From Piromyces finnis (lineage: Eukaryota > Neocallimastigomycota > Neocallimastigomycetes > Neocallimastigales > Neocallimastigaceae), in contig MCFH01000015.1 of assembly GCA_002104945.1 (NCBI GenBank), forward strand, positions 724,501 through 788,500: a DNA stretch of 64,000 nt, read 5' to 3'. The position numbers and the translations under genes were made by a program. Shown here piece after piece: positions 43,431 to 54,565 of the stretch (its first letter is position 1; each line of letters starts with the position of its first letter). Under the pieces are notes generated by a model. It did not search any database, was not told the origin of the DNA, and worked only from the letters and a program-made list of their open reading frames with translations.

Positions 43431-45736
43431 TGCACTTTGATCAGCATCTTTTTCGTATTTTCATTTATAATGATAATCTTCCATATTTTATTTAAATTAA
43501 TAATATTTTTAATCAATTCATTATTACTTAATGGATAATTTTGTTTGGAAAGAGTGATAAGATTTAAAATGGTATGTATCTCTAAATCGCTTATTTTTGA
43601 ATTTTTAGAATAAGTTTCATTTTCAATAAAATAGGGTTGTTGTAATTCTATTGTTTTTAAAATGAATGTTTTTTCCCTTAAAATATTAAGAATTAAACTA
43701 TTATCCACAATCACTTCTTCTAATAATGGTAAGGTCCATAATATTTCTGGTAAAGTTTGTAATGGATTATTATGAAAATCTAATTTTCTTAAATTTTTTA
43801 ATTTTGAAATTAATGGAGGAATTTCCGTTAATTGATTATTACTTAAATCAAGAATTTTCAAATTTTCCACAGCTTCAAAATCTTCATTAATAATATCATA
43901 TGGAAATTGTTTAATATTTTTATTATTTAATAATAAAGCTTCACAGCATTCTGAATTTTCATAATAATATTTGATAGAAATAGAATGTTGATAATCTAAT
44001 TCAATTTCTTTTAAATTTATTAAATTTCCTATTTCTTTTGGTAATTCTGTTATTTTATTCCAAAATAGATGTAATTTTTGTAAATTTATTAAATTTCCTA
44101 TTTCTTTTGGCAATTTTGTTATTTGATTCCTCCATAAAATTAAATTTTGTAAATTTATTAAATTTCCTACTTCTTTTGGTAATTCTTTTAAACTATTTTC
44201 AGATAGATTCAATTCTTGTAAATTTATTAAATTTAATATTTCTTTTGATAATTCTGTTATTTGATTATCTGAAAGATCTAAATTTTGTAAATTTATTAAA
44301 TTTAATATTTCTTTTGATAATTCTGTTATTTGATTATCTGAAAGATGTAATTTTTGTAAATTTATTAAATTTCCTATTTCTTTTGGTAATTCTTTTAAAC
44401 TATTTTCAGATAGATTCAATTCTTGTAAATTTATTAAATTTCCTATTTCTTTTGGTAATTCTTTTAATTTATTTTTATTTAGAATCAATTCTTGTAAATT
44501 TATTAAATTTCCTATTTCTTTTGGTAATTCTTTTAAACTATTTTCAGATAGATTCAATTCTTGTAAATTTATTAAATTTCCTATTTCTTTTGGTAATTCT
44601 GTTATTTGATTATTTGAAAGATCTAAATTTTGTAAATTTATTAAATTTCCTATTTCTTTTGGTAATTCTTTTAAACTATTTTCAGATAGATTCAATTCTT
44701 GTAAATTTATTAAATTTTCTATTTCTTTTGGTAATTCTTTTAAACTATTTTCAGATAGATTCAATTCTTGTAAATTTATTAAATTTTCTATTTCTTTTGG
44801 TAATTCTGTTATTTGATTACTCCATAAATTCAAATTTTGTAAATTTATTAAATTTCCTATTTCTTTTGGTAATTCTGTTATTTGATTACTCCATAAATTC
44901 AAATTTTGTAAATTTATTAAATTTCCTATTTCTTTTGGTAATTCTGTTATTCTATTCCAAAATAGATCCAGTTCTTGTAAATTTATTAAATTTAATATTT
45001 CTTTTGGTAATTCTGTTATTTGATTATTTGAAAGATGTAATTTTTGTAAATTTATTAAATTTCCTATTTCTTTTGGTAATTCTTTTAAATTATTACAATA
45101 TAGATTCAATTCTTGTAAATTTATTAAATTTCCTATTTCTTTTGGTAATTTTGTTATTTGATTCCTCCATAAAATTAAATTTTGTAAATTTATTAAATTT
45201 CCTATTTCTTTTGGTAATTCTGTTATTTGATTCCTCCATAAAATTAAATTTTGTAAATTTATTAATTTTCCTATTTCTTTTGGTAATTTTATTATTTGAT
45301 TATAACTTAGCTTCAATTCTTGTAAATTTATTAATTTTCCTATTTCTTTTGGTAATTTTGTTATTTGATTATAACCTAGCTTCAATTCTTGTAAATTTAT
45401 TAATTTTCCTATTTCTTTTGGTAATTCTCTTAATTTATTATTATTTAGAATCAATTCTTGTAAATTTTTTAAATTTTTTAAAATTTTTATTTCTTTTAGT
45501 AATTCATCAAATATAATATCATTAAGATATGAAAGTTCTAATTTTCGTAAATTCCTTGCATTTGATATTAATTGAGATAGTTTTGAAATTTCTATATCAA
45601 TTTTATCAATTTTCAAATTCTTTAATTTTGGTGCTAATTCTTCAATATTTATTGTTTGAAGATCCGATACATTTAATTCTTTATCAATAAGAAGTTCTTG
45701 AGATATTGTGTTTTGATTATCATTATTGCTACCATC
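43409..45736 (-). CDS. LRR protein, unit 2 first block
   Basis: The layout is that of 36846-40298: N-cap, about 21 LRRs of 23 residues, and the YYYENSECCE linker down to the frameshift near 43450. The repeat order matches unit 1 at both ends but differs in the middle, consistent with gain and loss of whole 69-bp repeats. It starts at the same TAG|G (45737-45739) without an in-frame ATG. With the frameshift repaired it would be a protein of about 1000 residues; it is either a recent pseudogene or a homopolymer sequencing error. Confidence 0.75.
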   Translation of the reverse strand, partial: DGSNNDNQNTISQELLIDKELNVSDLQTINIEELAPKLKNLKIDKIDIEISKLSQLISNARNLRKLELSYLNDIIFDELLKEIKILKNLKNLQELILNNNKLRELPKEIGKLINLQELKLGYNQITKLPKEIGKLINLQELKLSYNQIIKLPKEIGKLINLQNLILWRNQITELPKEIGNLINLQNLILWRNQITKLPKEIGNLINLQELNLYCNNLKELPKEIGNLINLQKLHLSNNQITELPKEILNLINLQELDLFWNRITELPKEIGNLINLQNLNLWSNQITELPKEIGNLINLQNLNLWSNQITELPKEIENLINLQELNLSENSLKELPKEIENLINLQELNLSENSLKELPKEIGNLINLQNLDLSNNQITELPKEIGNLINLQELNLSENSLKELPKEIGNLINLQELILNKNKLKELPKEIGNLINLQELNLSENSLKELPKEIGNLINLQKLHLSDNQITELSKEILNLINLQNLDLSDNQITELSKEILNLINLQELNLSENSLKELPKEVGNLINLQNLILWRNQITKLPKEIGNLINLQKLHLFWNKITELPKEIGNLINLKEIELDYQHSISIKYYYENSECCEALLLNNKNIKQFPYDIINEDFEAVENLKILDLSNNQLTEIPPLISKLKNLRKLDFHNNPLQTLPEILWTLPLLEEVIVDNSLILNILREKTFILKTIELQQPYFIENETYSKNSKISDLEIHTILNLITLSKQNYPLSNNELIKNIINLNKIWKIIIINENTKKMLIKVHCLKNFV

Positions 45737-46775
45737 CTAATACATTGTATAAAAATATAATTTTTAATATATATTCAATTAATTAAGTAATAATATTATA
45801 AATAAAAAAGCAAAAAAGTAAAAAAAAAAAAAATAAGTAAAATCATTATATAAATAAAAATCTTTTAATAACTAATATTATTATATAAATAAAATTTATA
45901 TAAAAGAAATAAATAATTGAATAAATAATAATATTTTTTTATAAAATTACCATTTTATATTTAATAAATTTTTATAAAGGAAAAAAAGGAAAAATGACAG
46001 TGAAATGAATATTTAAATAGATACAATATATAATAAAATAAAATATGAGTAAAAAGTAATAATGAATATTATATATATCTTGTTAAAAATTGTAATATTT
46101 AAATATTATTTATATATATATATATTTTTAAAAAAGAAATAATCATTGAAGATATTTAATAAATACTTTTTTATCAAATTTATACTTTTTTTTTTAAACT
46201 TTACCACAAAATAAAAAAAAAATGTGGTAAAGTTAAAAATAATTAATTAATAAAAATATGTTTGATTTATTTAAAAATAAAATACTTCAAATATTCTCTT
46301 TCTTTTTTCAAATAAAACTATTTCAATCGTTTATTTATTATTAATTATTAATAATTATTTATTTAATATTTATTATTTTAAATTATTTTCTGTCTTTTTG
46401 AAATAACTTCATTTTCAACTCTTTAATAATAATTTATTATTGATTTTTATTGTTTTTAATTTATTATTGTACAACATTTTGTATGGAATATATAGTATAG
46501 TGATAATATAAACATTTCATTATATATTAATAAATATTGAAATTTGGATTAAAAATACAAAAATAAATTGAAAAAAAAATTAACATATCGATAAGTGTAA
46601 AATGTAAAATCTATAAACAAATATATTATCATCTGCAAAGAAAATAAATTATGAAATTATTATTATTATTATAATTATAATATATATATAATATATATAT
46701 TATATATTACATTCATATTAATACTTTTTTATATTTTTAATTTTACAATTTTACTATTTAATTTTTTTATTATTA
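45737..46775 (-). promoter_or_regulatory. Upstream region of LRR unit 2 (segmental duplicate)
   Basis: Nearly identical to 40299-41328, with a few indels in poly-A and TA runs. It contains the second copy of the 12-bp inverted repeat (46197-46234) and the ATG-GTAATT pair at about 45950. Confidence 0.6.
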
Positions 46776-46965
46776 TTATAAATGTAAAATAAATTCATCA
46801 TCTTCTTTAGTATTTTCATTTATAATGATAATTTTCCATATTTTATTTATACTAATAATATTTTTAATTAATTCATAATTTGATAATAGATAATTTAGGT
46901 TTGAAATAGTGATAAGATTTAAAATGGTATTCACCTTTAAATTACAATTAAAGGTTTCATCTTCA
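46776..46965 (-). pseudogene. LRR unit 3 C-terminal tail, frameshifted
   Basis: It reads ILNLITISNLNY, then IINENTKEDDEFILHL and a stop at 46776-46778. It is split from the main frame by one extra T in the run at about 46983. The same tail closes unit 2 at 41329. Confidence 0.75.
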
Positions 46966-48375
46966 TTATAAATAGGTTCTAATTTTTTTTGTTTTTAAAA
47001 TGGATGTTGTTTCCCTTAAAATATTAAGAATTAAACTATTATCCACAATCACTTCTTCTAATAATGGTAAGGTCCATAATGTTTCTGGTAAAGTTTGTAA
47101 TGGATTATTATGAAAATCTAATTTTCTTAAATTTTTTAATTTTGAAATTAGTGGAGGAATTTCCGTTAATTGATTATTACTTAAATCAAGAATTTTCAAA
47201 TTTTCCACAGCTTCAAAATCTTCATTAATAATATCATATGGAAATTGTTTAATATTTTTATTATTTAATAATAAAGCTTCACAGCATTCTGAATTTTCAT
47301 AATAATATTTGATAGAAATAGAATGTTGATAATCTAATTCAATTTCTTTTAAATTTATTAAATTTCCTATTTCTTTTGGTAATTCAGTTAATTCATTATC
47401 ATTTAGAATCAATTCTTGTAAATTTATTAAATTTCCTATTTCTTTTGGTAATTCTGTTATTTTATTCCAAAATAGATGTAATTTTTGTAAATTTATTAAA
47501 TTTCCTATTTCTTTTGGCAATTTTGTTATTTGATTCCTCCATAAAATTAAATTTTGTAAATTTATTAAATTTCCTACTTCTTTTGGTAATTCTTTTAAAC
47601 TATTTTCAGATAGATTCAATTCTTGTAAATTTATTAAATTTAATATTTCTTTTGGAAATTCTGTTATTTCAGTATCCAATAATAACAATATTTTTAAATT
47701 TATTAATTTTTTAATATCTTTTGGTAATTCTGTTATTTGATTATTTGAAAGATATAAATTTTGTAAATTTATTAAATTTCCTATTTCTTTTGGTAATTCT
47801 TTTAAATTAATACGAGATAAATCCAGTTCTTGTAAATTTATTAAATTTCCTATTTCTTTTGGTAATTCTGTTATTTGATTACTCCATAAAATTAAATTTT
47901 GTAAATTTATTAAATTTCCTATTTCTTTTGGTAATTCTTTTAATTTATTTTTATTTAGATTCAATTCTTGTAAATTTATTAAATTTCCTATTTCTTTTGG
48001 TAATTTTGTTATTTGATTATAACCTAGCTTCAATTCTTGTAAATTTATTAATTTTCCTATTTCTTTTGGTAATTCTCTTAATTTATTATTATTTAGAATC
48101 AATTCTTGTAAATTTGTTAATTTTCCTATTTCTTTTAGTAATTCATCAAATATAATATCATAAAGATATGAAAGTTCTAATTTTCGTAAATTCCTTGCAT
48201 TTGATATTAATTGAGATAGTTTTGAAATTTCTATATCAATTTTATCAATTTTCAAATTCTTTAATTTTGGTGCTAATTCTTCAATATTTATTGTTTGAAG
48301 ATCCGATACATTTAATTCTTTATCAATAAGAAGTTCTTGAGATATTGTGTTTTGATTATCATTATTGCTACCATC
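46966..48375 (-). CDS. LRR protein, unit 3 (short form)
   Basis: This about 470-codon frame from the conserved TAG|G (48376-48378) has the N-cap, only 11 LRRs of 23 residues, and the linker up to LKTKKIRTYL. The first two and last four LRRs match units 1 and 2, so the middle of the array was lost or never expanded. The upstream flank is similar to the others for only about 50 bp and then diverges. The end is frameshifted into 46776-46965. Confidence 0.8.
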   Translation of the reverse strand, partial: DGSNNDNQNTISQELLIDKELNVSDLQTINIEELAPKLKNLKIDKIDIEISKLSQLISNARNLRKLELSYLYDIIFDELLKEIGKLTNLQELILNNNKLRELPKEIGKLINLQELKLGYNQITKLPKEIGNLINLQELNLNKNKLKELPKEIGNLINLQNLILWSNQITELPKEIGNLINLQELDLSRINLKELPKEIGNLINLQNLYLSNNQITELPKDIKKLINLKILLLLDTEITEFPKEILNLINLQELNLSENSLKELPKEVGNLINLQNLILWRNQITKLPKEIGNLINLQKLHLFWNKITELPKEIGNLINLQELILNDNELTELPKEIGNLINLKEIELDYQHSISIKYYYENSECCEALLLNNKNIKQFPYDIINEDFEAVENLKILDLSNNQLTEIPPLISKLKNLRKLDFHNNPLQTLPETLWTLPLLEEVIVDNSLILNILRETTSILKTKKIRTYL

Positions 48376-48378
48376 CTA

Positions 48379-50079
48379 ATACATTGTATAAAAATATAAT
48401 TTTTAATATATATTCATTTAATTAAATAATAAATAAAATAATAAAGAATAGTTATACATAAATAAATCTTTATAAATTAAATAAATAAAAAATGGAAATA
48501 ATTAATTATAAATTTTTTTATAAAATTATCATTTTTTATTGAATAGTTTTTATAAAAGAAAAACAACAATGAAATGATATTTGAATTTATACTAGAATAT
48601 AATAGGAATAAAAAGTAATAATGAATATTATATTTCTTATTAAAGATTGGATTATTTAAATATTATTTATTTATTTATTGAAATAATTATCTTTTTATTG
48701 AAATAAATTTTTCTTATTATCTTTTTTCTTACATATTTTATATAACAAATAAATAAAGGCATGCAAAGGATCTCAAGACTATTTTATATTAAAATTAATT
48801 TGTATATTGTTTTTTAAAATCGTATTATTTTTTAAATTGTAAAAATAGTTCATTTTAATTCTATAAAAAGTTAAAACTATTTTTAAGAAATATTATTTTT
48901 TATTTTATTACCTTTTATTTATTATAATTTTAAAATCTTGAAGGTATTATTTATATTATTCATATTATTTTTTTTTTCTTTTATAATTACTTGTCAGTCG
49001 TCAATATAAAAATTGTTTATAATTTCTAGAGTGTGTTGTTTGTCATGCTTCAACCTTTATTTTTTTTCATCCAAAATTAAAAGATATATTCTTAAAAAGA
49101 ATAAAATTTTTAATTTATCATAAAGTGGTCATGGTCACACAAATTTTAAAAAAATTAATTTTAAAATTAATTAAATATTATATCATATATTATTTTTGTA
49201 AACTAATATATGATTACAATATATTATGTTCATTTAAAATAAAATGAAAAAACTGTCAAAAAAAAAAAAGACAATTTTCATTAACATTAAAAAAAAATAA
49301 AGAAAGAAATGATTTATATATTGTTTATTATTCCAACTATTATTATTCTAACTATTATTATTGATGTTACAAATACTTTTTTTTCAATTAACAGAATAAA
49401 AATGATAATTTTATTCTGTAAAAAAATAATACTATATAATTCATTAAATATTTTTAATAAGAAAGAATAATTTTGGTTGATTCTTTTTAGCAATCCTTAG
49501 TTAAATTAATTGATTATTAGTTGATATCGTGAATTTAATATACTTAAATATTAAATTCACGATATAATACAAATACAAAAGTATAGGATTAACTATATAA
49601 TTCATTTATATCAAATTTAATAATATTTATATCAATCAATAATAATTATATAACTATTCAAATTATCTTTAAAAAAAAATTAAAGTATAAAATTTTTAAA
49701 AGGTTAAGTTATATATAAAAATGAAAATTATAATATTATCCATATGTACAATATATTAAATGTATCAAAAAAGTGATATTTAAAAAAAAGTATATTTAAT
49801 TTTTTATATTTAAATATACTAGTTTAAGAAAGAAAAAAAAAATACTATAAAAATTTCTATTCTATTTACCTATTTTTTTATTTTATACTATAAGCCCATA
49901 TATTTATATAAAAAAAAAAAAACTATCTTATTTATTTAATAAATATATACCATAAAATTTTCCCCTTTTTAATTAATTCAATAAAAATATATTATGAATT
50001 TTATAATTTTTTTTATGTGTTTATTATGAAATTATTGTTAATTAAAGGAAGTAAATGAATTAATAGAAAAAAAAGCAAT
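48379..50079. other. Non-coding AT-rich DNA
   Basis: The first few hundred bases show weak similarity to the upstream regions of LRR units 1 and 2. No gene, tRNA or transposon end was recognised in the rest. Confidence 0.5.
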
Positions 50080-50367
50080 ATGTTTTTAAATAGTAAAGGA
50101 AATAATAAATCAACCAATACTCAAGTTAACAACAATAATTCTGATAATAGTAATATTGCATCTAACACTAACTCTGAAAATATTGTTAATACTACTAACA
50201 ACGCTGATACTGCCAATACTGCCAATACTGTCAATGCCACTACTAATCCAGGAAATAGTACACTTGTTAATTCAGAAAACAATAAAAACTCTGAGGCCAA
50301 ATCTTCAGGTTCAGAATTACCATACGTTACTGCTCTTACCTTGACTGCATTTCATTTCTTTTTATAG
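50080..50367 (+). CDS. Truncated Asn/Thr-rich GPI-type protein
   Basis: These 95 codons from an ATG match the C-terminal half of the protein at 51486-52139: an Asn/Thr/Ser-rich stretch with NTAN repeats, then NPGNSTLVNSE, then a hydrophobic tail ending TAFHFFL. The signal peptide and Cys-rich domain are missing and no sign of them is seen upstream, so this is probably a truncated, non-secreted paralogue or pseudogene. Confidence 0.6.
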   Translation: MFLNSKGNNKSTNTQVNNNNSDNSNIASNTNSENIVNTTNNADTANTANTVNATTNPGNSTLVNSENNKNSEAKSSGSELPYVTALTLTAFHFFL

Positions 50368-51485
50368 ATAAGAGTGATCCAATAGAATACTATAATATAA
50401 AAGGATTCAATAATAAATTAAATAAGAAAATAATTATTATTTTTTTTTTTAATTGTTGAAAATACAATATTAAAAAGTTAAAATTAAAATATTGAAAAAA
50501 AAAAGAATAATAATAATAAATGAAATAAGCAATAGAAATAAATAAATAAAAATATAAACGAACAAATAAAGTAAAACGTATAAAAGTAACATTTTATTTT
50601 GAAGGTATTAATTATTCATATTTAATAAGGTATCTACTTTTTGAAATAAATATTCATTCTTTATTTCAAAATCATCAACTATATTAATGAAAATGTTTAT
50701 AATGTTCATAAATGTATAAAATATATATGTCTTTTGACTAAGTTTATTTATTTCAATATTCATAATTTAAGTAGATAAATATTAAATCCTATTATCCTTG
50801 TAAAATGGTTTTATCCAAAATATGGATAAATAATGATGATGTGGATGTTTAGTAATGTAAATGTATACATTTTATATTACATGATAGTTTTATTGATATT
50901 AATTTAATGGAATATTATTGGATAAAAAATAGTTTAATATACATTTTTATTATAAAGAAATTTCGATTTAATGAATAAAGTTCTAGCCAAAAATCATTCT
51001 TTTATCAAATTCTAACAATCTTATCCAAGAATTAAAAAATAAATGAAAGAATGCTAAAATGAATATAAATCCTTTTATTATTTAATATCTTATGTTTTTT
51101 ATAGTAAAAAATAATTTTTTTTTTCAATTTTTAATCTTTTTAAATTATAATGGAACTCTCAATCAAAAGGGAATTAAAAGGAATTTTTATTTTTATTTTA
51201 ATTTATTTTAAAACATTTTAAAGTAAAATTTTTTAATTTGTTTTATTTTTTAATTTTTAATTTTATAATGCCACAATTAGATTATATAATAAGCCACTCA
51301 TTTTGATTAAAATCTTTAGCCAATAATTTTAATATTTTAATAGTTTCAAAAAACTATAAAAAAACGAAAAAAAGCACTTTTAAAATCTAAAACAACAAAA
51401 GCAAAACAAATATAATAAAAAAAAATATATATTTAGAGAAAACTTTTTATTAATCTCATTACTTTAAAAGATATATAATATTAAA
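50368..51485. other. Intergenic region with direct repeat
   Basis: AT-rich, with no gene. It contains the first copy of the 191-bp direct repeat and the promoter region of the next gene. Confidence 0.5.
50853..51043. repeat. 191-bp direct repeat, copy 1
   Basis: It matches 53021-53211 with very few differences in the same orientation. The two copies bracket the gene at 51486-52139. They have no clear TG..CA ends and no TSD. Confidence 0.7.
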
Positions 51486-52139
51486 ATGAAATTCTTTGGA
51501 AAAACTTTATTAGTTTCTACCTTAATTGCTACAATTAGTGCTGCTGTAGTACCTATTAAAGATAGATCAACAGAATGTGCAGTTGCTTTAGAAAAATTTA
51601 AAAATTCTAGCCAAGGAAAAAGTTTTTTTAATTGTTGTTCCATGTTAGAAGAAGATGATAAACTCGGTTTCTGTTCTGACTCTAAATGTAAATATTTATC
51701 TTTACCAAAAGATGTCGAAGATTGTTTAACTAGTTCTGAAAAAAGAAAATTTAATATGTATGTAGAATTATTAACAAACGTATACGATGAAATGTGTTAT
51801 GAATTATTAAATTCTGAAAGCAAAATTAACTCAGCCAATAATAAAGATAGCAACAATTTTTCTAATAACAGTAATATCGACTCTGCTAATACTATTACTA
51901 CTACTAACATTGCTAGTAATGCTGATACAACCAATACTTTTAATACTTCTAATACAATCAATACTGCTAATACTTCTAATACTGCAAATACCGCCAATAC
52001 CGCTATTAATCCAGGAAATAGTACACTTGTTAATTCAGAAAGCAATAATAACAACTCCGAAGTTAAGTCTGCCGGTTCAAAATTATCATACTCCTTAGTT
52101 ACTGCTTTTGCCTTAGTGGCATTCCATTTCATTTTATAA
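51486..52139 (+). CDS. Secreted, probably GPI-anchored Cys- and Asn/Thr-rich protein
   Basis: A 217-residue protein. Residues 1-20 form a signal peptide (basic start, hydrophobic core, AA before the likely cut). Residues 30-105 are a compact domain with seven Cys (31, 50, 51, 63, 68, 80, 104). Residues 110-190 are an Asn/Thr/Ser-rich, low-complexity stalk with NTAN/NTSN repeats and many N-glycosylation sites. Residues 201-217 are a hydrophobic tail after a small-residue SAGS site, as in GPI-anchored wall proteins. The function is unknown; a cell-surface role is inferred. The truncated paralogue lies 1.1 kb upstream. Confidence 0.85.
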   Translation: MKFFGKTLLVSTLIATISAAVVPIKDRSTECAVALEKFKNSSQGKSFFNCCSMLEEDDKLGFCSDSKCKYLSLPKDVEDCLTSSEKRKFNMYVELLTNVYDEMCYELLNSESKINSANNKDSNNFSNNSNIDSANTITTTNIASNADTTNTFNTSNTINTANTSNTANTANTAINPGNSTLVNSESNNNNSEVKSAGSKLSYSLVTAFALVAFHFIL

Positions 52140-52140
52140 T

Positions 52141-52428
52141 AAGTAAAATAAATATAATATAAAAGATATTCAATAATGAGCAAGTGAATAATCAAAACAT
52201 AATAGTTTTATAATTATTGAATATTTTATTGAAAGTAAAAAATTAAAACGAAAATATTAAAAAATAAAAGAAAAATAATTTTATAAGTAAAATAAATATA
52301 ATATAAAAGATATTCAATAATGAGCAAGTGAATAATCAAAACATAATAGTTTTATAATTATTGAATATTTTATTGAAAGTAAAAAATTAAAACGAAAATA
52401 TTAAAAAATAAAAGAAAAATAATTTTAT
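52141..52428. repeat. 144-bp tandem duplication
   Basis: Two almost identical 144-bp units begin just behind the stop codon of the preceding gene, followed by a partial third start. They contain the presumed 3' UTR and downstream region. Confidence 0.8.
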
Positions 52429-53430
52429 AATAAGTAAAATAAAAAAATATATAATATAAAAAAAGAATATAAAGTAAAAATACAAAGAAAAATATAAAAT
52501 AAATAATTAAATAAAAATAAATTGAAAAAATTTTTAAAGTAAGCTTATAAAAATAAAATTTTATTTTGAGCTATTCCTTTTTATTTTAATTTTATTATTA
52601 TAATTTATTTATGTGAAAGGTGTGGTTTTTTGATTATTTATAACTTTAATGAAATAAATCAAATTCTAATCAAAATCTAACAATAAAATTAATACTTTAG
52701 AAGAATTAATATGATAGAATGCTAAAATGAATAAAAATCCTTTTATTTTTAATGATAATAAATGTTTTTTAGAGTAAGAAGGAAATGTTTTCTTTTTTAA
52801 TTTTAATAAAAGGAAGTATCAAAAATAATGTATTAAAAAAATGACCAAAAGTTTTTTATAGTGTTTTCTTATTATTAAAACTATTAATTTCAAAAATAAT
52901 AACAATATTAATAATAATTATACAAAAGATATATTTTAATCTATATTATAAAACAAATTGTTATAGAGTACTTTAAAATAGTATCATTTAGCTATTGCTC
53001 TCTTTTTATTATCAAGACATTAATGTAAATGTATACATTTTATATTACATGATAGTTTTATTGATATTAATTTAATGGAATATTATTGGATAAAAAATAG
53101 TTTAATATACATTTTTATTCTAAAGAAATTTCGATTTAATGAATAAAGTTCTAGCCAAAAATCATCCTTTTATCAAATTCTAACAATCTTATCCAAGAAT
53201 TAAAAAATAAAGTAATTTAAAGAATTATAACATGAAAGAATCTATTCTGTTTTAAATATAATGTTATTCATTTTTTTTGTTAGAGTCATCTAGGTTAAAT
53301 CAAATACATTAAAATTTTATATTAATGCCTATCTAATACATATATTACATAGTATTATATAAATACATTATTATAATACGCCACATCGTGTGAATGTTAA
53401 TGACATTACCTATGATACGGGTTAATTTTA
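52429..53430. other. Intergenic AT-rich DNA
   Basis: No gene was seen. It includes the second copy of the 191-bp repeat. Confidence 0.5.
53021..53211. repeat. 191-bp direct repeat, copy 2
   Basis: Second copy of the sequence at 50853-51043, about 2.17 kb downstream. Confidence 0.7.
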
Positions 53431-53898
53431 TGTAGAAAGAATTAAACTTTAAATAATATATATTTTATTAATAATTTTATTTATAACGTTCCAATATTTC
53501 TATTTTGTCTAAATACTAAAACGTTCTGTCGTTGTCAAATATTAAAATTCTAACTAAAACAAGAAGCCCTTTTTAATAATATTTATTCTAGTCTATTTAT
53601 ACTAATGAGGCTTACTTAATAATTAATTGTTCAATTATAAGGCTGGAACTATATGGATCATTCATTTACATTATTCTTTTACATTACATAATATTACATT
53701 TGTCGTACATTTACATTATATTCTTATACATTGTAGAAATAATTAATATTATAATAAAACTATATAAATTTAATATTAGGAAAAATTACTAATATAATAA
53801 TATGTTCAAGTCACATATTATTTTTATATCACCTATTTTACTATAAATTCTTTGTTAACAAATTTCTGTACTGTCATAATTAAACTTTATTTCTAACA
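53431..53898 (-). mobile_element. Possible 3' LTR of a Ty1/copia element
   Basis: On the minus strand this runs TGTTAGAAA to TTTCTACA, with imperfect inverted ends, and contains a TATAAATAGACTAG promoter (53590-53604). It lies just downstream of the copia RNase H end at 53941. No second LTR or TSD was found. Confidence 0.45.
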
Positions 53899-53940
53899 TT
53901 TTTATTCATTGTCCACATTTTTAAGTAATGAATTTTTAAA

Positions 53941-54103
53941 TTATTTTGTTAAAGTTCCATTAAGGTATTTCGTAAGACTATCAGCTAAGTCGAATTCTAA
54001 CTTGATATATTTCAATTTAATCTTATTTTCCTTAACTAGCTCTCTTATCTTGTGATATCTTAAATCAATGTGTATTGATTTTGGATTTATTGTTTCATTC
54101 TCA
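53941..54103 (-). pseudogene. Ty1/copia RNase H C-terminal remnant
   Basis: The minus strand reads about 53 codons to a stop at 53941-53943 with the hallmark HIDLRYHKIREL, then LKYIKLEFDLADSLTK. This is the end of a copia pol. Upstream pol is not recognisable. Confidence 0.85.
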
Positions 54104-54386
54104 CTATTATAGATAGTCTACATTGATTGACGTATTTTCAGTATGTATTCAGGAAATACTCATTCAAGCTATCGCTATCATATTCGCTGTAAGTGGTCGA
54201 AATTGATATACAATGTTGTAACTTTGATAATAATTATATAGATTAATAATAAATATATCATAAAATAATCATTTAAACAACTATTATTCATTCACTTTTT
54301 TATATTAAATAAATATGCTTGAAATAATATTGATTGATTGATTGGTTTAATTATGTTTCATTATATTTTGTTTAGTAAAATTTATT

Positions 54387-54565
54387 TAAAAGATTATGAT
54401 ATATTTATTTTTTTTTATAATGATAAAGTTTAAAAGATTATGATATATTTATTTTTTTTTATAATGATAAAGTTTAAAAGATTATGATATATTTATTTTT
54501 TTTTATAATGATAAAGTTTAAAAGACTATGATATATTTATTTATTTATAATAATTAAATTTATTT
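54387..54565. repeat. 44-bp minisatellite
   Basis: About four units of AAAAGATTATGATATATTTA, a T run, then ATAATGATAAAGTTT. The last unit is degenerate. Confidence 0.85.

Noticed and set aside
36846-45616. Regular 69-bp repeats as a possible CRISPR array
   Set aside because: Units are contiguous coding repeats with no spacers, in eukaryotic-type DNA.
51797-52195. Minus-strand ORF of 132 codons rich in Leu/Val
   Set aside because: Antisense shadow of the Asn/Thr-rich stalk of the secreted protein.
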